11,450 nt of DNA from Candidatus Omnitrophota bacterium (GTDB taxonomy: Bacteria; Omnitrophota; Koll11; Gygaellales; Profunditerraquicolaceae): contig JAPLLP010000089.1 of NCBI GenBank assembly GCA_026387515.1, positions 1-11,450 on the forward strand. Direction: 5' to 3'. Positions within the stretch are counted from its first letter, which is position 1, and each line of letters starts with the position of its first letter. The notes under the pieces are model-generated. The model saw only the letters and a list, made by a program, of their open reading frames with translations, did not search any database and was not told the DNA's origin. Positions 1-7,596 of the stretch are shown one piece after another. Position numbers and translations under genes: made by a program.

Positions 1-251
1 GTACCATAAACTTCGGAGGTCCCGGTTTCAACCGAAACCTTATCGTATGTCCAAACCTCATTACCGCTCTTGTTCTTGGTTATTATATTGGGCGGGCCGA
101 AAATCTCCAAAATATCATTTTGCGAAGTCTGGTTTTTGATTATTTTGCTTTTAGCCATGCCCGGAGTGAGATTGCTCTTTTGAACAGGTTGGACGCTGGC
201 GCAACCCAGCAAAAATAAACTGATCATCGGTAATATTAACCATTTATTCAT
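1..251 (-). CDS. Small lipoprotein, OmlA/SmpA-like (partial, runs off left edge)
   Basis: ATG at 251 opens a frame that stays open to the window edge, giving the first 83 codons. Residues 1-16 form a lipoprotein signal peptide (MNK, then a hydrophobic core) with lipobox L14-L15-G16 before C17, so the mature protein is probably lipid-anchored through C17. Residues 47-70 include an EIFGPPN motif and a later GNEVWTYDK stretch, as in small SmpA/OmlA/BamE-like lipoproteins, where a short helical region precedes a beta-sheet beginning near a W-x-Y. The start is supported by an AAGGAGG ribosome site at 258-264, 6 nt upstream. It lies 104 nt beyond dgkA, separated by hairpins, so it is likely its own transcription unit or only loosely coupled. 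Its role is not known; outer-membrane assembly or scaffolding is only suggested by the family resemblance. Confidence 0.8.
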   Translation of the reverse strand, partial: MNKWLILPMISLFLLGCASVQPVQKSNLTPGMAKSKIIKNQTSQNDILEIFGPPNIITKNKSGNEVWTYDKVSVETGTSEVYG

Positions 252-262
252 ATGTAGCCTCC

Positions 263-304
263 TTCGCAGTAGCGAATGCCGGCCGATCCGATAAAGCCGG
301 GCAT
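263..304 (-). repeat. Two adjacent small hairpins upstream of the lipoprotein gene
   Basis: A 5-bp perfect stem (263-267 with 272-276, 4-nt loop) is followed by a second stem: 276-283 pairs with 296-304, 8 bp with one bulged G at 299 and a 12-nt loop. The first stem overlaps two bases of the lipoprotein ribosome site (258-264), so it could affect its translation. No U-tract follows either stem on either strand, so a terminator is not supported. Confidence 0.45.
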
Positions 305-314
305 AATGTATTTA

Positions 315-346
315 TGGCGGAGAGAGGATTTAAACCTACTCCGCCA
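315..346 (-). repeat. Inverted repeat resembling a tRNA-Ser 3' end
   Basis: An 8-bp perfect inverted repeat (315-322 with 339-346, TGGCGGAG/CTCCGCCA) encloses AGG..CCT and the palindrome TTTAAA. On the minus strand the right part reads like the T-loop, acceptor strand, discriminator G and CCA of a bacterial tRNA-Ser: a GGTTTAAATCC T-loop-like run, then TCTCTCCGCCA. No D-arm, anticodon arm or long variable arm is present, and dgkA coding sequence occupies the place where they would be. It is therefore not a tRNA gene. It may be a tRNA remnant, the scar of an element that used a tRNA end, or a small dispersed repeat. Confidence 0.5.
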
Positions 347-355
347 AAATCCCCC

Positions 356-766
356 CTATTGGATAGGGACGTGTCTTAAAAATAGAATAATACCTACGGC
401 AATTGAGTTCAGGCACGCTAACACCACCACTCCGGCAGCGATATCTTTGACTATCTGTATCCTGCGGTCGTACTGGTCAGTGTGCATGTCGATCATCAAC
501 TCGATCGCGGTATTGAATATCTCCGTCAAAAAAACGATCGTAATTGTAACACAAAGTATGGTTAATTCAATCCCTTTTAACTTCAGGTATAAGCCCGCGC
601 AAAAAGCCGCAATGCCGGCGATAAAGATGATACGCATATTGCGGTGAAAGAAAAAAAGGTAGAATATTCCGCGTAGGGCTACCCTTAAACTTCCCGGAAA
701 TCCTCCTAGGCTTAAAAGGTTACGAATAAATTTCTGGCGTTCTTCCTTATTTTTTTCTGTAGGCAT
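356..766 (-). CDS. dgkA: Diacylglycerol kinase / undecaprenol kinase (DagK family)
   Basis: A 136-aa integral membrane lipid kinase that phosphorylates diacylglycerol or undecaprenol with ATP at the inner membrane. The family signature EIFNTAIE...D is at residues 82-93 (conserved E, N and E of the active site), followed by KDIAAG at about 107-112. Three hydrophobic segments (about 44-64, 67-85, 111-131) match the three-helix fold, and the length is near the usual 120-130 aa with a slightly longer N-terminus. A TTG at 769 is in frame, but ATG at 766 is preferred; neither has a clear ribosome site. The start lies inside the 3' end of acsE (20-nt overlap), so translation is probably coupled to acsE. 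No functional link to the Wood-Ljungdahl genes is evident. The substrate cannot be decided from sequence alone. Confidence 0.9.
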   Translation of the reverse strand: MPTEKNKEERQKFIRNLLSLGGFPGSLRVALRGIFYLFFFHRNMRIIFIAGIAAFCAGLYLKLKGIELTILCVTITIVFLTEIFNTAIELMIDMHTDQYDRRIQIVKDIAAGVVVLACLNSIAVGIILFLRHVPIQ

Positions 767-1535
767 CAAGGTATTTATCGCAGTATATCTGTTTGTTTAA
801 GATTAATTCCGCCGTAATCAGCGCATCCATAAGGTCAATATCCTTGGGGTCTAATATAGCGCCGTCTAAACCATGCGCCACTGCCATGGTCACGAATGTC
901 CGGTTGACCAGGCTGCGTACGCAGGTGCCCTGGGAGACGTTGCTTAGGCCCACGATTGTTTTTAGGCTGGGATCAGAGATGATCTTGAACTCGCGTATGG
1001 ATTCCAGGATATCTTTCATCTGCGCCTGGGCGACATTTACCGGCATCACGATCGGGTCCAGGTATAAGTCTTCAATAGGAAAATCCTGTTCCGAACAGTA
1101 AGCTACTATTGTGGCCGCCAGTTCCATGCGTTGGTCTTTGTTCTGAGGTATGCCCTTAGCGCTGATGCATAGCCCGATAAGCTTGGCTTGGTAATCTTTA
1201 GCCATTGGCACCAGGATGCTCAGTTTTTCGCTATCCGCGGTGGTGGAATTTATGACCGCCTTATTTTTTAATACCTTTAACCCAGCTTCGATCACCTTGG
1301 GCTTACTGGAATCCAGCGCCAGAGGTTTATCGGTCACCTCTTGAATTACTCCTACCAGCCAAGCCATATCGGTGACAGGATCGCGCGAACCAGGGCCGCA
1401 ATTCACATCCAGGGCATCAGCTCCGGACTCGATCTGCTCCCGGGCGCATTTTTGGATCACCGCCTTATCTTTTTCTTTTAAGGCCTTGGAGATGTTTTGA
1501 TACATCCCGTTTATCAACTCGCCTATAATAAACAT
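747..1535 (-). CDS. acsE: Methyltetrahydrofolate:corrinoid/iron-sulfur protein methyltransferase
   Basis: AcsE (MeTr) transfers the methyl group of 5-methyl-tetrahydrofolate to the Co(I) corrinoid of CoFeSP, joining the methyl branch of the Wood-Ljungdahl pathway to acetyl-CoA synthesis. The 262-aa protein is a single pterin-binding TIM barrel of the expected size (also related to the MetH methyl-folate domain). Motifs are DVNCGP at 43-48, LDSSKP at 74-79, INSTT at 95-99, LDPIVMP at 159-165 and GLSNVSQG at 196-203. D75, N96, D160 and N199 fall at the same numbers as the pterin-binding and catalytic residues described for the Moorella thermoacetica enzyme, so it should be active. The ATG at 1535 follows an AGGAAGGGAAG ribosome site and lies 9 nt after acsD. 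Cytoplasmic. Confidence 0.96.
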   Translation of the reverse strand: MFIIGELINGMYQNISKALKEKDKAVIQKCAREQIESGADALDVNCGPGSRDPVTDMAWLVGVIQEVTDKPLALDSSKPKVIEAGLKVLKNKAVINSTTADSEKLSILVPMAKDYQAKLIGLCISAKGIPQNKDQRMELAATIVAYCSEQDFPIEDLYLDPIVMPVNVAQAQMKDILESIREFKIISDPSLKTIVGLSNVSQGTCVRSLVNRTFVTMAVAHGLDGAILDPKDIDLMDALITAELILNKQIYCDKYLDAYRKK

Positions 1536-1544
1536 CTTCCCTTC

Positions 1545-2507
1545 CTACTTTTTATAGAGATTATCCATGTATTTATTGATTTTTTCTATTGCTTCGGGGT
1601 GGCGCATCACCAGGATGTCGGCACCTGCCTGTAACAGCGCCGTAGCGGTTATAACTTCCCAGATAATACCTCTGTTTTGTTCCGCTCCCCACTCCGGGAA
1701 TTCCTGTCCTGTTGCCCTGGCCTCTTTTGCCCTCCAGGCCTCCTGTCCTACAAAACAGATAAAAGGGGAAGCAACAGTTTTATCTCCTGCCAGGGCTGCC
1801 AAGCGGCAGCGCTCCATGATAGAATAGGCGTATTCTAGGCCATAACCTAAGGCGCCGATAGTGGGATTTATCACGATCCTCTCCAGGGGTAATCCCATAT
1901 CCGATATAAGGATATTCAGTTGTTTGGCTATATTTATATCTATGGGCGATTCGGCAATAAGGTTATGTCCGTCTGCCAATAGCGCTACTGTGAGTGTTTT
2001 ATAGCTGTCTTGCACTGCGTCGCCGATCAGACACCTCTCTCCCTTACTCGCCTGCGAACAGGCCGGGAGCACGGCATTATCTTTAGCATCGTCGCCGCAG
2101 CCGAGGATTATTAAGGGCACATCGACCTTCTTTAATATATCCACGATGAGCTTTGCCTCTTGTTCGGGAGACTTATTTCCAAAATCAGGGTGCGCCCCCT
2201 GCAGCCTCAAACAGATTAATTGCGCCTTAAAATCTTTCACGCATTTCTCGGCCCATCTAAGCGGGTCTTTTAGGCAATCTCCGTATGCGTCAGTGAGGTG
2301 TTTTGGCCAATCAAGCGGCGGAGTATCCCAGACCTCAAAGGCGACTATGCTTTTTTGCGGTAGCGCCCCTTCAGCAAATAAGAAAGGTAGGGTTTTTTGG
2401 CCCCCCACCTTGATAACCCGGCTTCTTGTGCCACCTTCTTCTTTGGTCGCTCCGATACTGACCGTGTTGATCGTGCCTGACCATTTTTCGAACATTAACT
2501 CTGCCAT
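1545..2507 (-). CDS. acsD: CoFeSP small subunit (CODH/ACS delta subunit)
   Basis: The small subunit of the corrinoid iron-sulfur protein. It pairs with the AcsC large subunit, and the heterodimer carries the methyl-cobamide from AcsE to the A-cluster of acetyl-CoA synthase. At 320 aa it matches bacterial AcsD and is a TIM barrel with a C-terminal cap. Recognisable stretches are VGGQKTLPFLFAEG (34-47), GCGDDAKDNAVLPAC (136-150), NPTIGALGYGLEYAYS (214-229), and MRHPEA (301-306) near the C-terminus. It has no Fe-S cysteine motif, as expected, since the cluster sits in AcsC. The ATG at 2507 overlaps the end of the cooC gene by 13 nt and has a GGGAGA site just upstream, so translation is likely coupled. 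The archaeal homologue is CdhD. Confidence 0.95.
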   Translation of the reverse strand: MAELMFEKWSGTINTVSIGATKEEGGTRSRVIKVGGQKTLPFLFAEGALPQKSIVAFEVWDTPPLDWPKHLTDAYGDCLKDPLRWAEKCVKDFKAQLICLRLQGAHPDFGNKSPEQEAKLIVDILKKVDVPLIILGCGDDAKDNAVLPACSQASKGERCLIGDAVQDSYKTLTVALLADGHNLIAESPIDINIAKQLNILISDMGLPLERIVINPTIGALGYGLEYAYSIMERCRLAALAGDKTVASPFICFVGQEAWRAKEARATGQEFPEWGAEQNRGIIWEVITATALLQAGADILVMRHPEAIEKINKYMDNLYKK

Positions 2508-3244
2508 AGCTTGTCTCCCAGGGTTCTCAATTTCACCAAGAGCGGTGCGTCATTATTCAGTTCCAGCACTGAATTGCCGTTCAGGCTTATCTCTGCGAGT
2601 TGTTCATCAACCGGGAGCTGGCCGATTAAGTCGAGCCCGGTACTTTTTATTTTTTCTTTTTCCAAGCCCCTTTCAAAACGGTTAACCAATAGCAGCCTGT
2701 TTCTTATGTCGATTTTAAGCTCTTGTGCCAATTCGTTAATGCGCCCGGCAGCCTTTAATCCTACGGGCGTGGCATCCGATATTACCAGTAGAGTATCTGC
2801 CTGGCGGGTAGTACGCCTGGACAGGTGCTCCAGGCCCGCCTCGTTATCTATTATTACATACTTATAGTCTTTAATCAACCTTGACATGACATTACGCAAT
2901 ACGTTGTTTACATAGCAATAACAGCCGGGGCCTTCGGGTTTACCCATGGTCAGCAGGTCAAAGCCCTCTGCTTCATAGACCGCTGATTGTACCTTATATT
3001 CGATGAATCTATCTTTAGTCATGCCGGCAGGGATATCCTGCGGGCGCGAGGCGACCTCATCTAGAATAGTGCCGATAGTCTCGGGAACCTTTATTCCCAA
3101 CACCTCGCCGAGATTGTTATTCGGGTCAGCGTCAATAGCCAGAATAGAGTTAACCTTTCGCTCTTTGAGCATCCGTACCAGGAGTCCGGCAATAGTAGTT
3201 TTACCTGTTCCTCCTTTTCCCGCCAAACAAATAGTATAACCCAT
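2495..3244 (-). CDS. CODH/ACS nickel-site maturation ATPase (CooC/AcsF type)
   Basis: A 249-aa MinD/NifH-like (SIMIBI) ATPase that helps insert nickel into CODH or acetyl-CoA synthase. The deviant Walker A motif KGGTGKTT is at 10-17, with the signature lysine K10. DADPNNNLG (38-46) forms switch I, and IIDNEAGLEHLSR (131-143) contains the Walker B aspartate. The PEGPGCYCYVNN segment (103-114) holds the CxC pair C108/C110 that binds metal across the dimer in CooC proteins and is typical of the AcsF-like branch found in acs clusters. The start codon overlaps the acsV stop by one base (TAATG), and acsD overlaps its end. CooC and AcsF cannot be separated by motif alone, so no symbol is given; the placement next to acsD and acsV fits either. 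Confidence 0.93.
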   Translation of the reverse strand: MGYTICLAGKGGTGKTTIAGLLVRMLKERKVNSILAIDADPNNNLGEVLGIKVPETIGTILDEVASRPQDIPAGMTKDRFIEYKVQSAVYEAEGFDLLTMGKPEGPGCYCYVNNVLRNVMSRLIKDYKYVIIDNEAGLEHLSRRTTRQADTLLVISDATPVGLKAAGRINELAQELKIDIRNRLLLVNRFERGLEKEKIKSTGLDLIGQLPVDEQLAEISLNGNSVLELNNDAPLLVKLRTLGDKLWQS

Positions 3245-5169
3245 TATTTTCCTATATTAGGGAACAGGGATAGATCCGTATGCGGGAAGAACAACGCCGC
3301 CATATATTCGTCCATGTATCCCGGTTCAGTGGATAGTTCAAGATAAGCCATTTTGCGCGCCACTTCATCGGCTTTCTCACGCGCCTCTTCTGACAGAAGG
3401 GCTTCCCGTGCCCCTGCCAAGGAACTATTCCCTATAAATTCAAACTTTTTCTTATTCATATCCGGTAATAGCCCGATCGAGATTGCCTTTTCCATGTCTA
3501 GATAAGTGCCAAACCCTCCGGCGATAAAGATCTTTTTTATATCGTTAAAGCTAAAGCCCATATGTTTGATCAGGATGGAAAGCGCTGAATATATCGCTGC
3601 CTTGGCCCGCTTTAGGTTTTCAATATCAGCTTCGTTGATCACAATGGGTTCTCCTGTGCCGGATTTTTCTTTGGGTACTACTATGAATTCTCGGACATTA
3701 TCCCTCTGGCGGATAAGGGCGCATTTAGAGTCTTTTATTTCCCCTCCCTTGTCTAAAATACCTGCTTTGAGCATTTCGGAAAGCAGATCAATATACCCGG
3801 AGCCGCAGATCCCTAACGGTTTAGTGTTACCGATAACCGAATAAGAGCTTTCCAGGGACCCGGGAGAAATCCGTATTTTTTGGATCGCCCCGTTTGACGC
3901 GCGCATGCCCGCGGATACCCCGCTTCCCTCAAATGCCGGGCCGGCAGAAGCCGCGCAAGAGATCAGAAATTCCTTGTTCCCTATGACGATTTCTCCGTTG
4001 GTGCCGATATCGATCAAGACAGAAAGCTCTTCCTGTTTATATAGCCCACTGGCAATTACCCCCGCGGTGACATCGCCTCCCACATAACTGGCCACTCCCG
4101 GCAGGCAAGTTAATAGCCCGCGGGGATTGATATGCAATTCAACTTCAGACGCGCGTAACACCGGAACAAAATTTAAGGTAGGCACATAGGGTTCGCGGCG
4201 GATATAAGTCGGATCAACGCGGAGCAATAAATGGATCATGGTGGTATTTCCGGCGCAGGCCACGCAGGTCACATCGTTTAGGTCGATGCCTTGTTCTTCG
4301 ACTAGGGATTTGATCATTTGGTTCATATCGTCTATTACTGCCTGATGTAATTCCTGTAACCCATCGCTATTCTTGGCATAGACAATACGGGTGATCACAT
4401 CACTGCCGAATGCCGCCTGTTTGTTGTAGGTGGCTTTGGTGCCCAGGATCTTGCCGGAAATCAAATTTACCAATTGCCCGCTTACGGTGGTGGTGCCGAT
4501 ATCGAATACAAAACCAAAATTCCTGGCAGATGTGTCTTGGGGTTCTATAAGCATGATTTCTGCCGTATCGTTCTTTTTCCCCACGGTAACCGTAATCTTC
4601 CAATCCGAAGAGCGCAATAGTTCGCTCAGATTTTTAATGCTGGTAAGGCTGGTATGGCTCACCAAAAGCCCGCTCTGGTCATTCAATTTACGCTCCAGCC
4701 GGTCAAGGTCGCTCAATTTATCTTCCAGGGTCGGCGCGGGCAGTTCCAGATAAAACTTGCGGGTAAAGGCGAGATGTTTAAATTTAGGGTTTTCATGTAT
4801 GTTTATCTCTTCGATATCTTCAGGCTCGGTATAATCTTTTTTGAGCCGTTGGCTTACTTCTTCTTGGGTTAATCCTTCGAGATTAAGGCGCGACTGTTGG
4901 GGAATCTGGACCTCCAGGTCGCTAAGCACCTCGCTTACGCAGGCCAGGTATATATTTTGACCTTTTTCTTCCTGGCTAATGTGGCCGGATGACTGCGTTA
5001 ATACCTGTCCCTTTTTTACGATTACCTTGCATCTGCCGCAGACCCCGTCGCCTCCACAGGAAGAGTTGATATAGATCCCGGCGGAAATCGCCGCGGTGAG
5101 GATAGTCGCATCTTTGGCCACTATTACCGTTTTATCATCCGGGTAAAAATGAACTCTGAATTTTTCCAT
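3244..5169 (-). CDS. acsV: Reductive activator of the corrinoid iron-sulfur protein (RACo)
   Basis: RACo uses ATP to drive reduction of accidentally oxidised Co(II)-CoFeSP back to the active Co(I) form. The 641-aa protein has the full domain order. An N-terminal plant-type [2Fe-2S] ferredoxin domain has ligands C38, C44, C47 and C77. A linker and small middle domain span about 90-215. A C-terminal ASKHA ATPase of about 420 residues has the phosphate motifs FDIGTTT (222-228) and IDIGTNGE (386-393) and the adenosine motif IAGGFGTY (549-556). Length and layout match the DUF4445 ASKHA proteins of bacterial acs clusters. The ATG at 5169 directly abuts the stop of the upstream unknown gene, and the stop overlaps the next start. 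Methyltransferase activators (RamA) are distant alternatives, but context favours CoFeSP as the partner. Cytoplasmic. Confidence 0.94.
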   Translation of the reverse strand: MEKFRVHFYPDDKTVIVAKDATILTAAISAGIYINSSCGGDGVCGRCKVIVKKGQVLTQSSGHISQEEKGQNIYLACVSEVLSDLEVQIPQQSRLNLEGLTQEEVSQRLKKDYTEPEDIEEINIHENPKFKHLAFTRKFYLELPAPTLEDKLSDLDRLERKLNDQSGLLVSHTSLTSIKNLSELLRSSDWKITVTVGKKNDTAEIMLIEPQDTSARNFGFVFDIGTTTVSGQLVNLISGKILGTKATYNKQAAFGSDVITRIVYAKNSDGLQELHQAVIDDMNQMIKSLVEEQGIDLNDVTCVACAGNTTMIHLLLRVDPTYIRREPYVPTLNFVPVLRASEVELHINPRGLLTCLPGVASYVGGDVTAGVIASGLYKQEELSVLIDIGTNGEIVIGNKEFLISCAASAGPAFEGSGVSAGMRASNGAIQKIRISPGSLESSYSVIGNTKPLGICGSGYIDLLSEMLKAGILDKGGEIKDSKCALIRQRDNVREFIVVPKEKSGTGEPIVINEADIENLKRAKAAIYSALSILIKHMGFSFNDIKKIFIAGGFGTYLDMEKAISIGLLPDMNKKKFEFIGNSSLAGAREALLSEEAREKADEVARKMAYLELSTEPGYMDEYMAALFFPHTDLSLFPNIGK

Positions 5170-5871
5170 TTATGCTAAATTAGGATTATTAAGCAGGGGG
5201 ATAAAGCAGGATAATCCGTGGTTTAAAAGATCGAGGTTCTCCTTTTCGTTTAAACGCCGGATCACCGGCTCAACCAGTGCCAGTTCCGATACAGCCTTAA
5301 ATTCATCTTCGGTCATGAAGTTACTGAAAATTTTCAAGCCGAAATTGAACTGGCTGTAACGAATAGGGATAATCGCGTAGCAGAAATTTATGATATCTTT
5401 CACGCATACCCTATCTCGTGCCTGCATTGTTCGCCGTAACTCTTCCTCATTTTCAAGGAAATATATGTAGTATGAATCCTGGTGATATTTAGGGCTGATA
5501 GGTATGAATCTGAGCATCTGGTCCCTGTTAGTAAAGATAAAATAAAACGGATACGAAAAATCCGGGTTAGAGAATAATTTTCTAAAGGAGATAGAAAGAA
5601 TGTCCTTTTTGGTTGCGCTGATGATTTTCTTGCCCACGTATTCCATAAAAAACGACGCGCTTTTGAAGTCATTGTTTTTGACCAAATCCATGTATTCATC
5701 CGCGACGAGAGAACCTTCTACTATCAATCCTTTTGGGGGGTGGACCAGATCCAGGAGTATGTTTCTGGCGATGTATTTGTCTTCAATTTTTAACTCCTTA
5801 GAGGTGGCTAGGTAACCATTATTTTCTCCGGATAAGACAATATAGTTATCTTTGAGTATTTGAGTAAGCAT
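5170..5871 (-). CDS. Uncharacterised 233-aa protein inside the acs cluster
   Basis: I do not recognise this protein. It is soluble-looking (no signal peptide or convincing membrane span), mixed alpha/beta, and aromatic-rich, with many Y and F in 105-140 and 164-185. It has three cysteines (C156, C164, C222) but no CxxC or other metal-cluster spacing. LVHPPKGLIVEG at 42-53 looks like a turn and strand, and EDEFKAVSELALVEPVIRRLNEKENLDLLN at about 188-217 is probably helical. The ATG at 5871 has an AAGGA ribosome site 9 nt upstream of it and lies 9 nt after the acsC fusion gene; its stop abuts the acsV start. This tight spacing between two CoFeSP-related genes suggests a role in CoFeSP assembly, activation or regulation, but that is inference from position only. 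Confidence 0.85.
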   Translation of the reverse strand: MLTQILKDNYIVLSGENNGYLATSKELKIEDKYIARNILLDLVHPPKGLIVEGSLVADEYMDLVKNNDFKSASFFMEYVGKKIISATKKDILSISFRKLFSNPDFSYPFYFIFTNRDQMLRFIPISPKYHQDSYYIYFLENEEELRRTMQARDRVCVKDIINFCYAIIPIRYSQFNFGLKIFSNFMTEDEFKAVSELALVEPVIRRLNEKENLDLLNHGLSCFIPLLNNPNLA

Positions 5872-5880
5872 GGAAGATCC

Positions 5881-7590
5881 TTATTGTAGGTTTTTCAGGA
5901 ATCCGGGAATACCTGCGGCCTCTTTCGGGCCAACGATTACTTCCCATCCGGATTGTTCCTGTAGGTCTCCGCTTAAAACCGCCACATATCCGGGGATGAT
6001 TACGCGTTTATGCGACACCGCATCAGAGACAGCGCATTTTTTCATCGCCGCGTTGATTTTTTCCGCATTAAATTTTTCCGCCGCCCAGGCAGTCAAAACC
6101 GACATCCCTTCGGTATCTACGCTCAAGATATAGGAAGGGATCTTACTTGCTTCTACTTCTCCCAGGACCGTGTAATAGGAAAGGGAGAAATTCGTGGTGA
6201 CTAAGAGCGGGGATTTTTCGCTGGCCTGGCCGATGGGGTAGAGCTTTGGCTCTATCTGTAAGGGTTTTTGCGGGTCGGTATAGATATTCTGCCGCAGGGT
6301 CAACAATGATAACGCAGACCAGGAGGAAATATTCTTAATTAGAACAATCCCGGCATATTTCGATATATAAGTAGCTGCTTCAATTGTCTCTTGGTAAGGG
6401 TCGCTGTTCTCTGTCACGGCAATAACCGGGAACCCCAGGCTGCGCATGGATTTTTTTAAGGCCTGGCGCCTTATTTGGGTCAGGTCCCAGATCTTATCGG
6501 CCACCGGCTTATCTTCTGTATTCAGGATTAAGTCCGTGACGCCGCGCTTATTTAATTCTATGGTCAACCGGGAAAGTTCATCCAATCCTTTGGCGCTCGC
6601 CACCAGCGGGCATTTGCTATCTTGAGCGACCTTGGCAATCTCGTCGATATTATCAAAGGTTAAAGGAAATAATAGCGGTTTTTTATTCTGCGATATCTTA
6701 GCCGCCTGGCCTAATGATTGATGGTCTTGACTCATAAGTACAAGGCCGAGGTTCGTATTCTCTAAGACTACCCCTAAGGCTTTTAGAAATCTGTCTTTAT
6801 CCTTTTTCTGTTTTATTGCTATCAGGTTGACGCTTAATTTTTGTCCCACCCGCTCGAAAGAAAATTTATTGATCTGGAGCACGTTTCTCTTTATTGTATT
6901 ATCGTCAAGGTCGTCTTCAATGATAAAGCCAATTGCGCAAGGGCGGTGGAATTTTTCTTCATGCCTGAATAATACGGTTTCATTTCCTATCTCTAATTTA
7001 TTTTCGCCTTCCCCGATCGATATTAGCTTAATCGGCGGTTGAGACGAGGCCTCAAGCGCCTTCTTAGCCTCCGGACTTAAAAAAGGGCACTTGTCTATGC
7101 TGACGGATTTTTTCGCCAACTGCATGGCAAAGGCGAGGCATGTGGAGAATCCGCATTGGCGGCAGTTAGTTTTGGGAAGCAGTTTATAAATATCAAGATT
7201 AAGCGCGTTAGTCCTAAACAATCTTCTCGCTAAAATTTCGGAATCGCTGTGGCCTTTTAAAGCGCCAAGGTTATTAATCAAGTTCTCTTTTAGGGTAAAC
7301 TCGGCCTTAGCATCATTTTTTTTATTGCGGAAAAGAATCCTTATATTATTCGCCGGCAACTTCTCTATATTTCCCTTGCCATAGGTAGAGCCGGTAGCCA
7401 ACTGTAATCCGTCGATCAGGCAGGATTTTGGTTTTTTGTCCGCGCCCCAGACCTTGACCTCCAAGCCAAAATATTTTTTCGCCTTGAGTTTCTCCAATGC
7501 CAGTTCTCCGGCCAGGACCCCAAGCACTAAATATGGCCCCAGATGGCCATGGAATTTTACCGCTTCTCTTAAATTTATTTTTTTAGGCAC
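5881..7590 (-). CDS. acsC: FmdE-like domain fused to CoFeSP large subunit AcsC
   Basis: A 569-aa fusion. Residues 1-126 resemble an FmdE domain (formylmethanofuran dehydrogenase subunit E family): FHGHLGPYLVLG at 13-24 and SCLIDGLQLATGSTYGKGN at 56-74. Compared with the usual FmdE motifs, the Cys after HGH is replaced by Gly (G18) and the GCT Cys by Ser (S68), while H14, H16 and C57 remain. Residues 127-569 are a full-length AcsC. The [4Fe-4S] ligands C143, C146, C151 and C168 have the spacing known for Moorella AcsC (17, 20, 25, 42), here offset by 126. A TIM barrel follows, then the corrinoid-binding C-terminus with SYYTVLGEVE (471-480) and DTEGMSVLTAWAA (492-504). AcsC holds the cobamide and low-potential cluster used in methyl transfer. 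The start is GTG at 7590, 6 nt after larB, without a strong ribosome site; no internal start near residue 127 is seen. The archaeal counterpart is CdhE. Confidence 0.92.
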   Translation of the reverse strand: MPKKINLREAVKFHGHLGPYLVLGVLAGELALEKLKAKKYFGLEVKVWGADKKPKSCLIDGLQLATGSTYGKGNIEKLPANNIRILFRNKKNDAKAEFTLKENLINNLGALKGHSDSEILARRLFRTNALNLDIYKLLPKTNCRQCGFSTCLAFAMQLAKKSVSIDKCPFLSPEAKKALEASSQPPIKLISIGEGENKLEIGNETVLFRHEEKFHRPCAIGFIIEDDLDDNTIKRNVLQINKFSFERVGQKLSVNLIAIKQKKDKDRFLKALGVVLENTNLGLVLMSQDHQSLGQAAKISQNKKPLLFPLTFDNIDEIAKVAQDSKCPLVASAKGLDELSRLTIELNKRGVTDLILNTEDKPVADKIWDLTQIRRQALKKSMRSLGFPVIAVTENSDPYQETIEAATYISKYAGIVLIKNISSWSALSLLTLRQNIYTDPQKPLQIEPKLYPIGQASEKSPLLVTTNFSLSYYTVLGEVEASKIPSYILSVDTEGMSVLTAWAAEKFNAEKINAAMKKCAVSDAVSHKRVIIPGYVAVLSGDLQEQSGWEVIVGPKEAAGIPGFLKNLQ

Positions 7591-7596
7591 AGATTA

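Noticed and set aside
296..366. Complete tRNA gene on the minus strand
   Set aside because: Only a T-loop-like run and an acceptor/CCA-like end are present; D-arm and anticodon arm are missing and the needed space is dgkA coding sequence.
354..368. 6-bp hairpin over the dgkA stop codon as a terminator
   Set aside because: The stem (354-359 with 363-368) has a 3-nt loop and no U-run after it on the minus strand, so termination is not supported.
276..647. Plus-strand open frame of 123 codons
   Set aside because: It runs antisense to dgkA and across the hairpin-rich gap, has no ribosome site or family motif, and the opposite strand has a clear DagK signature.
2146..2685. Plus-strand open frame of 179 codons across acsD and the cooC end
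   Set aside because: Antisense to two well-conserved genes; its translation is rich in Ser, Pro and Cys with no recognisable motif, as expected for a shadow frame.
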